Translations under genes and position numbers: made by a program
The notes under the pieces: generated by a model
The model's input: the letters and a program-made list of their open reading frames with translations, nothing else
The model's database searches: none
What the model was told of the DNA's origin: nothing
Assembly (NCBI GenBank): GCA_947496465.1
Contig: CANMCX010000010.1
Coordinates: 77,708 to 141,707, forward strand
DNA from: Marinifilum_A sediminis
GTDB lineage: Bacteria > Bacteroidota > Bacteroidia > Bacteroidales > Marinifilaceae
Reading direction: 5' to 3'
Length of the DNA stretch: 64,000 nucleotides
In this document: one piece after another, positions 46,264 through 55,300 of the stretch
Numbering within the stretch: position 1 is the stretch's first letter
Layout of the letters: each line of letters begins with the position of its first letter

Positions 46264-46385
46264 TATGGTAGCTATCGATCGATAATGAATAAAAAGTACC
46301 ATTGGTACGAAATTAAGATTTAAGTATTCTTGGTGTTACCAAACAACAATAAAAAAGTCGGAAATAATTTATTAGATCTATCAAT

Positions 46386-46412
46386 AACCCATGAATTTAT
46401 TCATGGGTTTGT
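46386..46412 (+). terminator. Hairpin, possible terminator
   Basis: A perfect 11-bp stem AACCCATGAAT (46386-46396) / ATTCATGGGTT (46399-46409) has a minimal two-base gap and is followed by TGTTGTG rather than a pure T-run. It lies 290 bases after the first aspartate kinase gene and before the methionine promoter, so it may insulate the two units. Confidence 0.5.
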
Positions 46413-46524
46413 TGTGTCCTATTAATTTTTTTCAAAAAAAATACAGTGCAAAAATCCTATTTGCTATATAAGGTATAGTTCGCACATTCTCAGACTAAAA
46501 AATTAAGACAGATTGCTCTTTTAA

Positions 46525-46555
46525 TTTGGAGAATTAAAAAACCTCCCTATCTTTG
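46525..46555 (+). promoter_or_regulatory. Bacteroidota-type promoter of the methionine leader
   Basis: TTTG at 46525-46528, a 19-base spacer and TATCTTTG at 46548-46555 match the consensus TTTG-N19-TAnnTTTG without mismatch. Transcription should begin near 46562, about 30 bases before the riboswitch. Confidence 0.85.
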
Positions 46556-46592
46556 CTAACGTTATTTAAGGTAAATCTCGCAGGAGAATATC

Positions 46593-46710
46593 TTTAATTT
46601 ATACAGAAGAAGTGAGAGAACAGGCTCGTAGACCTTCTGACAACCGCAGTAGAACCAAAAGCTGAAAGGTGTCAAATCCTGACCATTTAATTTGGTGAAT
46701 ATAAATTAAA
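46593..46710 (+). promoter_or_regulatory. SAM-I (S-box) type riboswitch
   Basis: P1 is a perfect 11-bp stem, TTTAATTTATA (46593-46603) with TATAAATTAAA (46700-46710). P2 pairs AGAAG (46608-46612) with CTTCT (46634-46638) around gtgagagaacaggctcgtagacc, which carries the kink-turn/pseudoknot part. The joining sequence gacaacc (46639-46645) corresponds to GGCAACC of S-boxes. P3 includes the conserved aaggtgtcaaatcc (46665-46679). P4 is ACCATTTAATTTGGT (46682-46696). Order and motifs match SAM-I aptamers, so I call it with confidence. A copy of the P1 left strand (TTTAATTT, 46686-46693) can pair with 46703-46710 instead of P1. The ATG of a small Met-rich leader lies six bases after P1, so control of that leader's translation is the likely output. 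Confidence 0.88.
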
Positions 46711-46715
46711 AGATC

Positions 46716-46838
46716 ATGAAGAAGACAGAAATTCACACACACACGAAGCAGGCTCAACAAGAGCAAAACATTCAGTTGCAATCTTTGGCATCAATTACCA
46801 CTATGATGCGAATGCAGCGAATGATGCGTATGCTCTAA
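46716..46838 (+). CDS. Methionine-rich leader peptide
   Basis: This 40-residue reading frame has an ATG six bases after the riboswitch P1 stem. The start is MKKTEIHTHT and the end is TTMMRMQRMMRML; six of the last eleven residues are Met, besides the initiator. This is the pattern of attenuation leaders (such as those of trp, his or thr operons), in which ribosomes stall at clustered codons of the controlled amino acid. It precedes metY and the other methionine genes. Its stop codon overlaps an ACGCA that can pair with either of two TGCGT copies. No function other than regulation is expected. Confidence 0.75.
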   Translation: MKKTEIHTHTKQAQQEQNIQLQSLASITTMMRMQRMMRML

Positions 46839-47138
46839 CGCATTCTGTCTGGAATATTTCCCAATTTTTTAGATGCTGGTGCGTATAAAATAACTCCGAA
46901 CCAGGGAACTCAAATTCGTACTTATTTATTTCAATTGTTTCTGTATGTCAGAAATAGGTATTGATACAATCAAATCTGAATCCATCTAACTATTCGGGTC
47001 GATTGTAAATGTGATAAGAACTGAATTTGCGACAATCAGAAGCCTTTCGCTTCTAACCAATTAATCAAATTTTTAAATCAAGGATGTAATCCTAAGTTGC
47101 TAATATTTGCATGATATAAATTAAGCATCATGCAAATA
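46824..47138 (+). promoter_or_regulatory. Structured leader between Met-rich peptide and metY
   Basis: Three sets of pairings are visible. (1) ATGCGT (46824-46829, inside the Met codons) pairs with ACGCAT (46838-46843), and TGCGT at 46880-46884 can pair with ACGCA instead. (2) GATTGT (47001-47006) can pair either with ACAATC at 46966-46971 or with ACAATC at 47032-47037. (3) A perfect 12-bp stem 47104-47115 / 47127-47138 lies 46 bases before the metY ATG. Another hairpin, AGAAGC-cttcc-type, lies at 47038-47054. A T6 tract (46865-46870) follows a weak GGAA/TTCC stem. Competing pairs suggest attenuation, but no strong classical terminator is present. Confidence 0.45.
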
Positions 47139-47184
47139 GCTGGAAGCTGAAAGCTTGTGGCTGGCAGCTAAAAATAGAATCGCC

Positions 47185-48504
47185 ATGTCAAATAATTTAA
47201 GATACGAAACACTACAGATACACGCAGGTCAGGAAATTGATGGAACAACAAACTCTCGCGCAGTTCCATTGTATCAAACCACAGCATATACTTTCAATAA
47301 TTCAGAGCACGCGGCAAACTTATTCGGATTGAAAGAATTCGGTAATATTTATACACGTTTGACGAATCCTACCAATGATGTTTTCGAGAAGAGAATTGCA
47401 GCATTGGAAGGTGGAGTTGCAGCAGTTGCAACCGGATCGGGACAGGCTGCGCAGTTTTTGGCTTTGACCAATATTCTGGAATCGGGAGATAATTTCATAA
47501 GTGCGTCTCAGGTATATGGAGGTACATATAACCAATTTAAGGTTCAGTTTAAGCGATTGGGAATTCAGTGTAAGTTTGTTGATATCGATGAACCAGAAAC
47601 CATTGTGCCTTTAATCGATGATAATACCAAAGCGATTTATGTGGAGGCTTTGCCAAACCCTAAATTCTCAATTCCCGATTTCGATAAAGTATCGGCAATT
47701 GCAAAAGAATACGATTTGCCGTTAATAGTAGATAATACTTTGGGAGCTGGTGGATATTTATTCCGTCCATTGGAACATGGTGCAAACATTGTTGTTGAGT
47801 CGGCAACCAAATGGATTTGTGGTCATGGTACTGCGGTTGGTGGAGTACTTGTTGATGGAGGAAATTACAATTGGGGAAATGGAAAATTCCCTCAGTTTAG
47901 CGAGCCATCGGAAGGTTACCACGGTTTGGTTTTCTCTGATGTGTTTGGAGTTGATGGTCCATTTGGAAACATTGCGTTTGCAATTCGTGCAAGGGTTGAA
48001 GGCTTGAGAGATTACGGTTGTAGCCAAAGTCCATTCAATTCGTTTTTGCTTTTACAAGGATTAGAAACACTTTCGCTTCGTTTAGACCGACATATCGAGA
48101 ACACTATAGCTCTTGCCAAATGGTTAGAGGAACAAGATTGGGTAGAGCAAGTGAATTATCCTGGATTGCCATCGAGTCCTTACTACGAAAGAGCGAAGAA
48201 ATATTTCAAGAAAGGTGCCGGTTCTGTTTTAACTTTTAAAGTTAAAGGTGGAAAAGAAGTTGCTGATAAGTTGGTTGATGGCGTTGAATTACTTTCGCAT
48301 GTTGCCAATTTAGGTGATGCCAAAACTCTGATCATTCATCCAAGTTCAACAACTCACGAACAGTTGACATTGGAGGAGCAAAAAGATTCTGGTGTGGAGC
48401 CAGGCTTACTTCGTATTTCGGTTGGTATCGAACATATCGAAGATATTAAAGCTGATATCAAACAATCAGTTGAAAAAGCAATTAATGTAGAGACAATCAA
48501 TTAG
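47185..48504 (+). CDS. metY: O-acetylhomoserine sulfhydrylase (O-acetylhomoserine aminocarboxypropyltransferase)
   Basis: The protein has 439 residues from the ATG at 47185 (MSNNLRYETLQIHAGQEIDGTTNSRAVPLYQTTAYTF); the frame extends upstream only through leader sequence. Cys/Met metabolism PLP-enzyme motifs are IYTRLTNPTNDVFEKRIAALEGGVAAVATGSGQAAQ, IYVEALPNPKFSIPDFDKV, VDNTLGAGGYLFRPLEHGANIVVESATKWICGHGTAVGG (PLP Lys) and HVANLGDAKTLIIHPSSTTH. The extended form with the GNYNW...FP.FSEPSEGYHGL insertion is typical for MetY rather than MetB. It turns O-acetylhomoserine and sulfide into homocysteine. It is the first structural gene behind the SAM riboswitch. Confidence 0.95.
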   Translation: MSNNLRYETLQIHAGQEIDGTTNSRAVPLYQTTAYTFNNSEHAANLFGLKEFGNIYTRLTNPTNDVFEKRIAALEGGVAAVATGSGQAAQFLALTNILESGDNFISASQVYGGTYNQFKVQFKRLGIQCKFVDIDEPETIVPLIDDNTKAIYVEALPNPKFSIPDFDKVSAIAKEYDLPLIVDNTLGAGGYLFRPLEHGANIVVESATKWICGHGTAVGGVLVDGGNYNWGNGKFPQFSEPSEGYHGLVFSDVFGVDGPFGNIAFAIRARVEGLRDYGCSQSPFNSFLLLQGLETLSLRLDRHIENTIALAKWLEEQDWVEQVNYPGLPSSPYYERAKKYFKKGAGSVLTFKVKGGKEVADKLVDGVELLSHVANLGDAKTLIIHPSSTTHEQLTLEEQKDSGVEPGLLRISVGIEHIEDIKADIKQSVEKAINVETIN

Positions 48505-48601
48505 TTTTTATTACAGCCCGATTGGAATTTTAACCACAGCACAAGTTCCAATTGGGTACTCTTTCGATTATTCAATCGAAGCTATTATCGCAAAATAACA
48601 A

Positions 48602-48760
48602 TACCAATTTGATTAAAGGGTGAGCTAATAAAAATTGAAATATTTTGTGCTTATGCAAGGAGAAAAGTAAGGCATAGCAGAGTTACGGCGAATTTTTTTT
48701 AACGAAGCAGAAGCGCAAAAGAAACAATTTTAAGGCTCAATCTTTAGTTAATTTGGTTTA
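48602..48760. mobile_element. MITE-like element between metY and metX
   Basis: This element of about 158 bases has imperfect terminal inverted repeats (taccaatttgattaaag at 48602-48618 and tctttagttaatttggtt at 48741-48758) and no reading frame. The inner part (ttatgcaaggagaaaagtaaggcatagc) is GC-poor and not coding. I recall similar sequences between genes in related Bacteroidota, so it is probably a member of a dispersed non-autonomous family. It sits inside the methionine operon, 97 bases after metY and 25 bases before metX. Confidence 0.6.
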
Positions 48761-48784
48761 AAAACAAATCAAAATTTTTAATCA

Positions 48785-49819
48785 GTGAATCCCAATTGTT
48801 ACATCCATAAAGAAGGTCTTCAACTTGAATCGGGCGAGAGCTTGAAAGAGTTGAATATTGCTTATCACACCTATGGGGAGTACGATCCTTCGCGAAACAA
48901 TGTGATTTGGGTTTGTCATGCTTTAACTGCCAATTCGGATGTATTCGATTGGTGGGAAGGGCTTTTTGGGGAGAAAGATTTATTTAATCCTAAGGATTAT
49001 TTTATTGTATGTGCCAACTTTTTAGGTTCGTGCTACGGAACAACAGGTCCTCTTTCTCCAAAACCTACGAACGGACAAGCTTATTATCATGATTTTCCGC
49101 AATTGACCGTACGCGACCTGGTGGGAGCCCATGAAATTTTAAGAAAACACTTAAAAATCGATCGCATTCATATGATGATTGGTAGCTCACTTGGAGGCAT
49201 GCAAGCTTTAGAGTGGGCTTATTTGCTAAACGGTAAGCTTGATAATTTGGTGGTTTTGGCTTCCAATGCCAGGCATTCACCATGGGGGATTGCATTCAAC
49301 GAATCGCAAAGAATGTCAATTGAAGTTGATCCAACCTGGAAAAAGTCGAACGATGAGGCTGGATTGAACGGAATGCGAGTAGCAAGATCTATTGCCTTAT
49401 TGAGTTACAGAACTTATGCAACCTACGATCATTCTCAGCAGGAAAATGATGAAGGTAAAACTGATGATTACAGAGCAAGTTCCTATCAAAGATACCAGGG
49501 GGAGAAATTGGCAAGAAGATTCAATGCTTATTCATACTGGCATTTGTCAAAAATAATGGATAGTCATGATATAGGACGCAAACGAAATGGATTGGTTGCA
49601 GCCTTAAATAATATAAAGTCGAGAACATTGGTAATTGGAGTGAATTCTGATCAGATTTTTCCAATTAACGAACAACGATACCTAGCCGATCACATCCCAA
49701 ATGCCGAGTTTCTCGAAATAAAATCATTATACGGACATGACGGATTCCTTTTGGAACAAGAACAATTAACCCAAGTTTTAAAAACTTTTTTAACCACAAA
49801 CAAAATCAATGAGCAATAA
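48785..49819 (+). CDS. metX: Homoserine O-acetyltransferase
   Basis: The protein has 344 residues with a GTG start at 48785 (MNPNCYIHKEGLQLESGESL). The alpha/beta-hydrolase motifs are VIWVCHALTANSDVFDWW, SCYGTTGPLSP and the nucleophile elbow GSSLGGMQALEWAY (near 138). The C-terminal catalytic Asp and His lie in GVNSDQIFP and YGHDGFLLE. It transfers acetyl from acetyl-CoA to homoserine. In some relatives such proteins use succinyl-CoA, which cannot be decided here. It overlaps hom by 11 bases. Confidence 0.93.
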   Translation: MNPNCYIHKEGLQLESGESLKELNIAYHTYGEYDPSRNNVIWVCHALTANSDVFDWWEGLFGEKDLFNPKDYFIVCANFLGSCYGTTGPLSPKPTNGQAYYHDFPQLTVRDLVGAHEILRKHLKIDRIHMMIGSSLGGMQALEWAYLLNGKLDNLVVLASNARHSPWGIAFNESQRMSIEVDPTWKKSNDEAGLNGMRVARSIALLSYRTYATYDHSQQENDEGKTDDYRASSYQRYQGEKLARRFNAYSYWHLSKIMDSHDIGRKRNGLVAALNNIKSRTLVIGVNSDQIFPINEQRYLADHIPNAEFLEIKSLYGHDGFLLEQEQLTQVLKTFLTTNKINEQ

Positions 49820-50999
49820 ACTTAAAATTGGCGTTTTCGGATATGGTGTTGTAGGATCCGGATTGGCTCACGTACTTAAAAACAGTAAAGGATTAGATGC
49901 ATCTATCGTTAAAGTATGTGTAAGAGATGAAGGTAAAATTAGAGATATCGACCCAGAGGTGATTACGTATGATCCGAACGATATTTTGAATGATCCTGAA
50001 ATTAATGTTATTGCGGAATTGATTGATGATGCTGATGCGGCATATCAGATTGTGAAAACTGCTTTGCAAAATGGAAAGCATGTGGTTTCAGCAAATAAAA
50101 AAATGTTGGCTTATCATATCGAAGAGTTGATACAATTGCAATGGCAACACAAAGTTTCGTTTGTATATGAAGCTTCTGCTTGTGGAAGTATTCCAATTAT
50201 CAGAAATTTGGAAGAGTATTACGACAATGATTTGTTGCAATCGGTAAGTGGAATATTGAACGGGTCGTCGAATTATATTCTTACTAAAATTTTTAATGAA
50301 GGATTGGATTACGATGTTGCACTGCAGCAAGCACAGGATTTGGGTTTTGCCGAGAGCGATCCTACTTCTGATGTAGATGGATTTGATACCTTATATAAGC
50401 TGATCATTTTAACGGTTCACGGATTCGGGTTGTTTGTACATCCCGATCAGGTTTTCAATTTTGGAATATCTAATCTCTCTCCAAAGGATATAGAGTTGGC
50501 TTCTCAGAAAGGATATAAGATTCGATTGTTGGGTAAGGTGACCAAGGTGAATGGTAATCATGTGAATTTATTGGTTGCTCCAAAATTCGTAAAGGCAGAA
50601 GAGCATGCTTACACGGTGGAGAGCCATTACAATGGCGTTTTAATTCAGGGGAATTTCTACGACAATCAGTTCATGTATGGAAAAGGAGCCGGAGCGCATC
50701 CAACCGGATCGGCGGTTTTATCTGATATTACAGCATTGGCTTACAACTACAAATACGAATACAAGAAACTGAAATATTACGGTGGATTGGAGTATACCAA
50801 TAATATGGAAGTTGAAGTGTATTTAAGATATGCAGATGAAAATGATTTGGCACTTTTCGATTTTAAAGATATCAGCGAATCATTAAAAGGTAAAGAATAC
50901 AATTATGTAATCGGTACACTCAACCTTTCAGATTTGATAAAGATTCGTCATCAAATTAAAGGTAAAGATATCTTCCTGGCATATTTAGGAGACGAATAG
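49809..50999 (+). CDS. hom: Homoserine dehydrogenase
   Basis: The protein has 396 residues. The NAD(P)-binding fold (KIGVFGYGVVGSGLAHVLKN), VVSANKKMLAYH and the substrate region ACGSIPIIRNLEEYYDNDLLQSVSGILNGSSNYILTKI (near 120-155) and GFAESDPTSDVDGFDTLYKLIIL are family-typical. It reduces aspartate semialdehyde to homoserine. It is a stand-alone enzyme rather than the aspartokinase-fused form of E. coli. Its start overlaps the end of metX, which suggests translational coupling. Confidence 0.96.
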   Translation: MSNKLKIGVFGYGVVGSGLAHVLKNSKGLDASIVKVCVRDEGKIRDIDPEVITYDPNDILNDPEINVIAELIDDADAAYQIVKTALQNGKHVVSANKKMLAYHIEELIQLQWQHKVSFVYEASACGSIPIIRNLEEYYDNDLLQSVSGILNGSSNYILTKIFNEGLDYDVALQQAQDLGFAESDPTSDVDGFDTLYKLIILTVHGFGLFVHPDQVFNFGISNLSPKDIELASQKGYKIRLLGKVTKVNGNHVNLLVAPKFVKAEEHAYTVESHYNGVLIQGNFYDNQFMYGKGAGAHPTGSAVLSDITALAYNYKYEYKKLKYYGGLEYTNNMEVEVYLRYADENDLALFDFKDISESLKGKEYNYVIGTLNLSDLIKIRHQIKGKDIFLAYLGDE

Positions 51000-51032
51000 A
51001 TTTCCTGAATTAAATAAAAGAATCAATAGACA

Positions 51033-52292
51033 ATGATTATATACAAATTTGGTGGAGTGTCGGTTAAGGATGCTACCGCTATCAAAAACATCTGCAATAT
51101 TATTGGTGTGGTAAAACGCCCATTAACAGTAGTGATTTCGGCAATTGGTACAACCACTAATTTGTTGGAGGAGCTTGTAGATGCTTATTTTTCGGGAAGC
51201 GATAAAGTTTGGGAGTTTTACAATCAACTGGAGAAGAACCACACTTTGGTGATTGATGATTTATTCGATGAAATTCCTGCAACTGTCGCAACTGATGTAA
51301 ACGGTCTTTTCATCGAGCTAAAAACCAAAATTTCAAAACCATCATCTGATAAGTTCAATTTTGAATACGATCAGGTGATTGGTTTTGGAGAACTTTTATC
51401 CACAACTATCATCTCAGCTTACCTGAATCAGATTGGACAAAAAAACCAATGGGTAGATATTCGAACTTGTTTAGATTCCGATGACAATTACGTTGATGCA
51501 AATATTGATTGGGAATCATCGAAAGAGAAAGTAAACACAAAGTTTGTTGACAAATCAACGGCTTTATATATTACTCAAGGTTTTATAGCAAGTGATGATA
51601 AAGGAAACACAACATCTCTTGGTAGAGAAGGATCGGATTATACTGCTGCAATTTTGGCGCATTTGCTGAATGCTGATAAAATGATCATTTGGAAAGATGT
51701 ATTGGGGATTTTAAATGCAGATCCGGATTATTTCGATACTACCACAAAGTTGGATTTGATTCCTTATCATGAAGCAATTGAGTTGTCGTATTACGGAGCC
51801 AGAGTTATTCATCCAAAAACAATAAAACCTCTGCAGGCAAAACAGATTCCTTTGTGGGTAAAATCCTTTATCGATCCTTCACAGAAAGGTACTTTAATAA
51901 CAAAGGGAGAGCAGCCTCAGCCATTATTGCCTAATTATATTGTGAAGAAAAAACAGGTTATGGTGAGTTTGAAACCTCTAAATTTTTCATTTATAGGTGA
52001 AAAAGATCTTGTTTTTATCTTTTCTCTCGTGACAAAATTTAGAATAAAGCTTAATTTTACTCAAAACACCGCTGTCAGTTTTGCATTTTGCGCCAACAGT
52101 TCGGCAAGAAATATAGAAGATCTGATAGCTGAATTGGGAAAAAAATACGAAGTGGATGTAAGTAATGACCTTGAGTTAATAACCGTTAGGCATTATAATC
52201 CGATGACAATTGAAGAAATTCAGTTAAAACATCATATTTTGGTGGAACAGAAGAATACAAATACTGCGATTTATCTAACTGTGGCAAATTAG
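51033..52292 (+). CDS. Aspartate kinase (second copy, in methionine operon)
   Basis: The protein has 419 residues and the same domain layout as the copy at 44839-46095. Motifs are IYKFGGVSVKDATAI, WVDIRTCLDSDDNY, TTSLGREGSDYTAAILAHLLNADKMIIWKDVLGILNADPDY and IELSYYGARVIHPKTIKPL. It lies between hom and metH with gaps of 33 and 8 bases, so it is probably cotranscribed under the SAM riboswitch and Met leader. This suggests a methionine-responsive isozyme. Feedback ligands of the C-terminal part cannot be told from sequence by eye. Confidence 0.95.
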   Translation: MIIYKFGGVSVKDATAIKNICNIIGVVKRPLTVVISAIGTTTNLLEELVDAYFSGSDKVWEFYNQLEKNHTLVIDDLFDEIPATVATDVNGLFIELKTKISKPSSDKFNFEYDQVIGFGELLSTTIISAYLNQIGQKNQWVDIRTCLDSDDNYVDANIDWESSKEKVNTKFVDKSTALYITQGFIASDDKGNTTSLGREGSDYTAAILAHLLNADKMIIWKDVLGILNADPDYFDTTTKLDLIPYHEAIELSYYGARVIHPKTIKPLQAKQIPLWVKSFIDPSQKGTLITKGEQPQPLLPNYIVKKKQVMVSLKPLNFSFIGEKDLVFIFSLVTKFRIKLNFTQNTAVSFAFCANSSARNIEDLIAELGKKYEVDVSNDLELITVRHYNPMTIEEIQLKHHILVEQKNTNTAIYLTVAN

Positions 52293-52300
52293 AATAGAGA

Positions 52301-55300
52301 ATGGAGCAAAAAAACATTAGCATACGAGAAGCTTTACAACAACAAATTTTAGTTCTGGACGGAGCCATGGGAACCATGATTCAGTCCTATGAGTTGAAGG
52401 AATCTGATTTTAGAGGAGACCGATTTGCTGATTTCTCTAATGATCAGAAAGGTCACAACGATTTATTGAGTTTAACTCAAGCGCAAATTATAAAAGAGAT
52501 ACATCGCAAATTTCTGGAGGCAGGAGCTAATATTATAGAGACCAATACATTTAATGCAAATGCCATTTCATTATTGGATTATGGTTTAGAGGATGTTGCC
52601 TATGAGTTGAATGTGCAATCTGTAAAAATTGCGCGCGAAGCTGTAAATGAAATGAATCAGCTCGATCCGGGTACTCCTCGTTGGGTTGCAGGAGCAATTG
52701 GTCCAACTAATAAAACAACCTCTATGTCACCAAAGGTGGAAGATCCGGGTTACAGAGATGTTGGTTTTGATGATTTGGTTCGAATTTATTCTGAACAAAT
52801 TAGTGGTTTACTTGATGGTGGAGTTGACGTATTATTGATTGAGACTATTTTTGATACATTGAATGCCAAAGCTGCGGTTTTTGCTGCTGATCAGTTGTTG
52901 GAAGAAAGAGGTTTGGATATTCCGATCATGATTTCGGGAACCATTACTGATAAAAGTGGAAGGACACTTTCTGGTCAAACATTAGAAGCATTTGTTACTT
53001 CGATGAAGAATGACAGATTGTTGAGTATTGGATTGAATTGTGCTTTTGGAGCAAAAGATTTGGTGCCATTTATTCAACAGTTGGATAACTTATTGCCAGT
53101 TTATGTGAGTGTATATCCAAATGCCGGATTGCCAAATGAACTAGGAGAATACGATGAAACACCGGAAACCATGCGTGGCGATTTGCGAGAGTTGCTCGAT
53201 GGTAAAAAAATAAATATTCTAGGTGGCTGTTGTGGAACCAGACCGGAACATATTAAAGCTTTGGCAGAGGCTGTAAAAGATGCTGCTCCAAGAGAATTGC
53301 CTAAGGTAGAGAAGGAAACTCGCTTGAGTGGATTGGAATTATTGAGAATTAATTCACTAAGTAATTTTGTGAATATTGGTGAACGAACCAATGTGGCAGG
53401 ATCAAGAAAATTTGCACGCTTAATTCGAGAAGAAAAATACGAAGAGGCACTTTCTATTGCGCGATCTCAAGTGGAGAACGGAGCACAAATCATCGATATT
53501 AATATGGATGATGCTATGTTGGATGCAGAAAAGGAAATGGATGTTTTCATAAAGCTTTTGGTATCCGAACCTGAAATTTCAAGAGTACCGGTCATGATAG
53601 ACTCTTCTAAATGGTCAGTTTTAGAGACGGGATTGAAATGTGTACAAGGAAAAAGTGTTGTGAATTCCATATCTCTGAAAGAAGGAGAGGGTGAATTTAT
53701 TGAATATGCTACTAAAATAAAAAGATATGGGGCTGCTGCCGTAGTAATGGCTTTCGACGAAAAAGGTCAGGCTGATACGTACGAGCGCAGAATAGAAATA
53801 TGTAGTAGAGCCTACAATATATTAACAGAGAAAATCGGCTTTCTTGCTGAAGATATCATTTTTGATCCTAATGTATTGGCAATTGCTACTGGAATAGAAG
53901 AGCATAATAACTATGCAGTCGATTTTATAAAGACAGTAAAATGGATAAAAGCCAATCTACCTCATGCTAAAATTAGTGGAGGTATCAGTAACCTATCCTT
54001 TTCGTTTCGTGGAAACAATGTAGTTCGCGAAGCAATGCACTCTGTTTTCTTATATCATGCCATTAAAGAAGGTTTGGATATGGGAATTGTAAATCCTGGA
54101 ATGTTACAGATTTATGATGAAATTGAATCTGAATTACTGGAGAAAATAGAAGATGTTGTCCTAAATAGAAAGCCAGACGCAACTGAAGTACTAATTGAAT
54201 TTGCCGAAGGTTTAAAATCTGAAGGTAAATCTCAGGCAAAAGTAGATGCCTGGAGAGAAAAATCTTGTGCTGATCGTTTATCCTATTCTTTGGTGAAAGG
54301 AATTACCGATCACATTGAAGAAGATGTAGAAGAAGCTCGTCAGAGTTATCCGCGTGCATTGGATGTGATTGAACAACCATTAATGGATGGTATGAATGTG
54401 GTAGGAGAGTTGTTTGGTGATGGTAAAATGTTTTTGCCTCAGGTTGTAAAATCAGCAAGAGTAATGAAAAAGGCAGTTGCCTACCTTCAGCCTTTTATAG
54501 AGGAAGAGAAAAACACTTTGGCGGATGCGAGTAATTCAGGCAAAATACTAATGGCTACTGTAAAAGGTGATGTTCACGATATTGGTAAAAATATTGTTGA
54601 TGTTGTTTTGGGTTGCAATAATTTCGAAGTGATCGATTTGGGTGTTATGGTTCCATGTTCTCAAATATTAGAGGTTGCCAAGCGCGAAAATGTTGATGCT
54701 ATTGGCTTGAGTGGATTAATCACACCTTCGTTGGAGGAAATGTGTTTTGTAGCTGAAGAAATGAAACGCGAAGGATTTGATATTCCTTTGGTGGTTGGTG
54801 GAGCAACAACATCGGAATTGCATACGGCAGTTAAAGTAGAGCCTAACTACGGAAATGGGGTGGTTCATGTTGTTGATGCCTCAAAATCTGTTGGAATTTT
54901 CAAAAGTTTGTGTGATAAAAACAAGCGTGGAGATTTTTTGGACAATATTAAGGAAGAATATCAGAAAGTTAGAGATGAGCATGCCAATCAAAAATCGGCG
55001 GAATATTATAGTCTGACCGAAGCCAGATCAAATCGAGAGGCAATGGATTGGAATGCTTCACCAATTTACAAACCCAATAAAACCGGCTTGCAAGTTCAGA
55101 AGAACTTTTCTGTTGGAGAAATCAGAAAATATATCGACTGGACTTTCTTTTTTGTAGCTTGGGAATTGAAATGCATGTATCCCGAAATAATGGAGGATCC
55201 TGACTTAAAGGATGAGGCTAAAAAATTATTCGATGATGCCAATCGCATGCTCGATGAGATTGAAAAGGAGAATTTATTAGAGGCAAGTGCAGTTTATGGA

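Noticed and set aside
46844..46872. Strong intrinsic terminator after the Met-rich leader
   Set aside because: A T6 tract is present, but the preceding stem (GGAA/TTCC) has only four pairs, too weak to call a terminator with confidence.
52293..52300. Cobalamin riboswitch in front of metH
   Set aside because: Only 8 bases separate metH from the upstream kinase gene, far too short for the aptamer.
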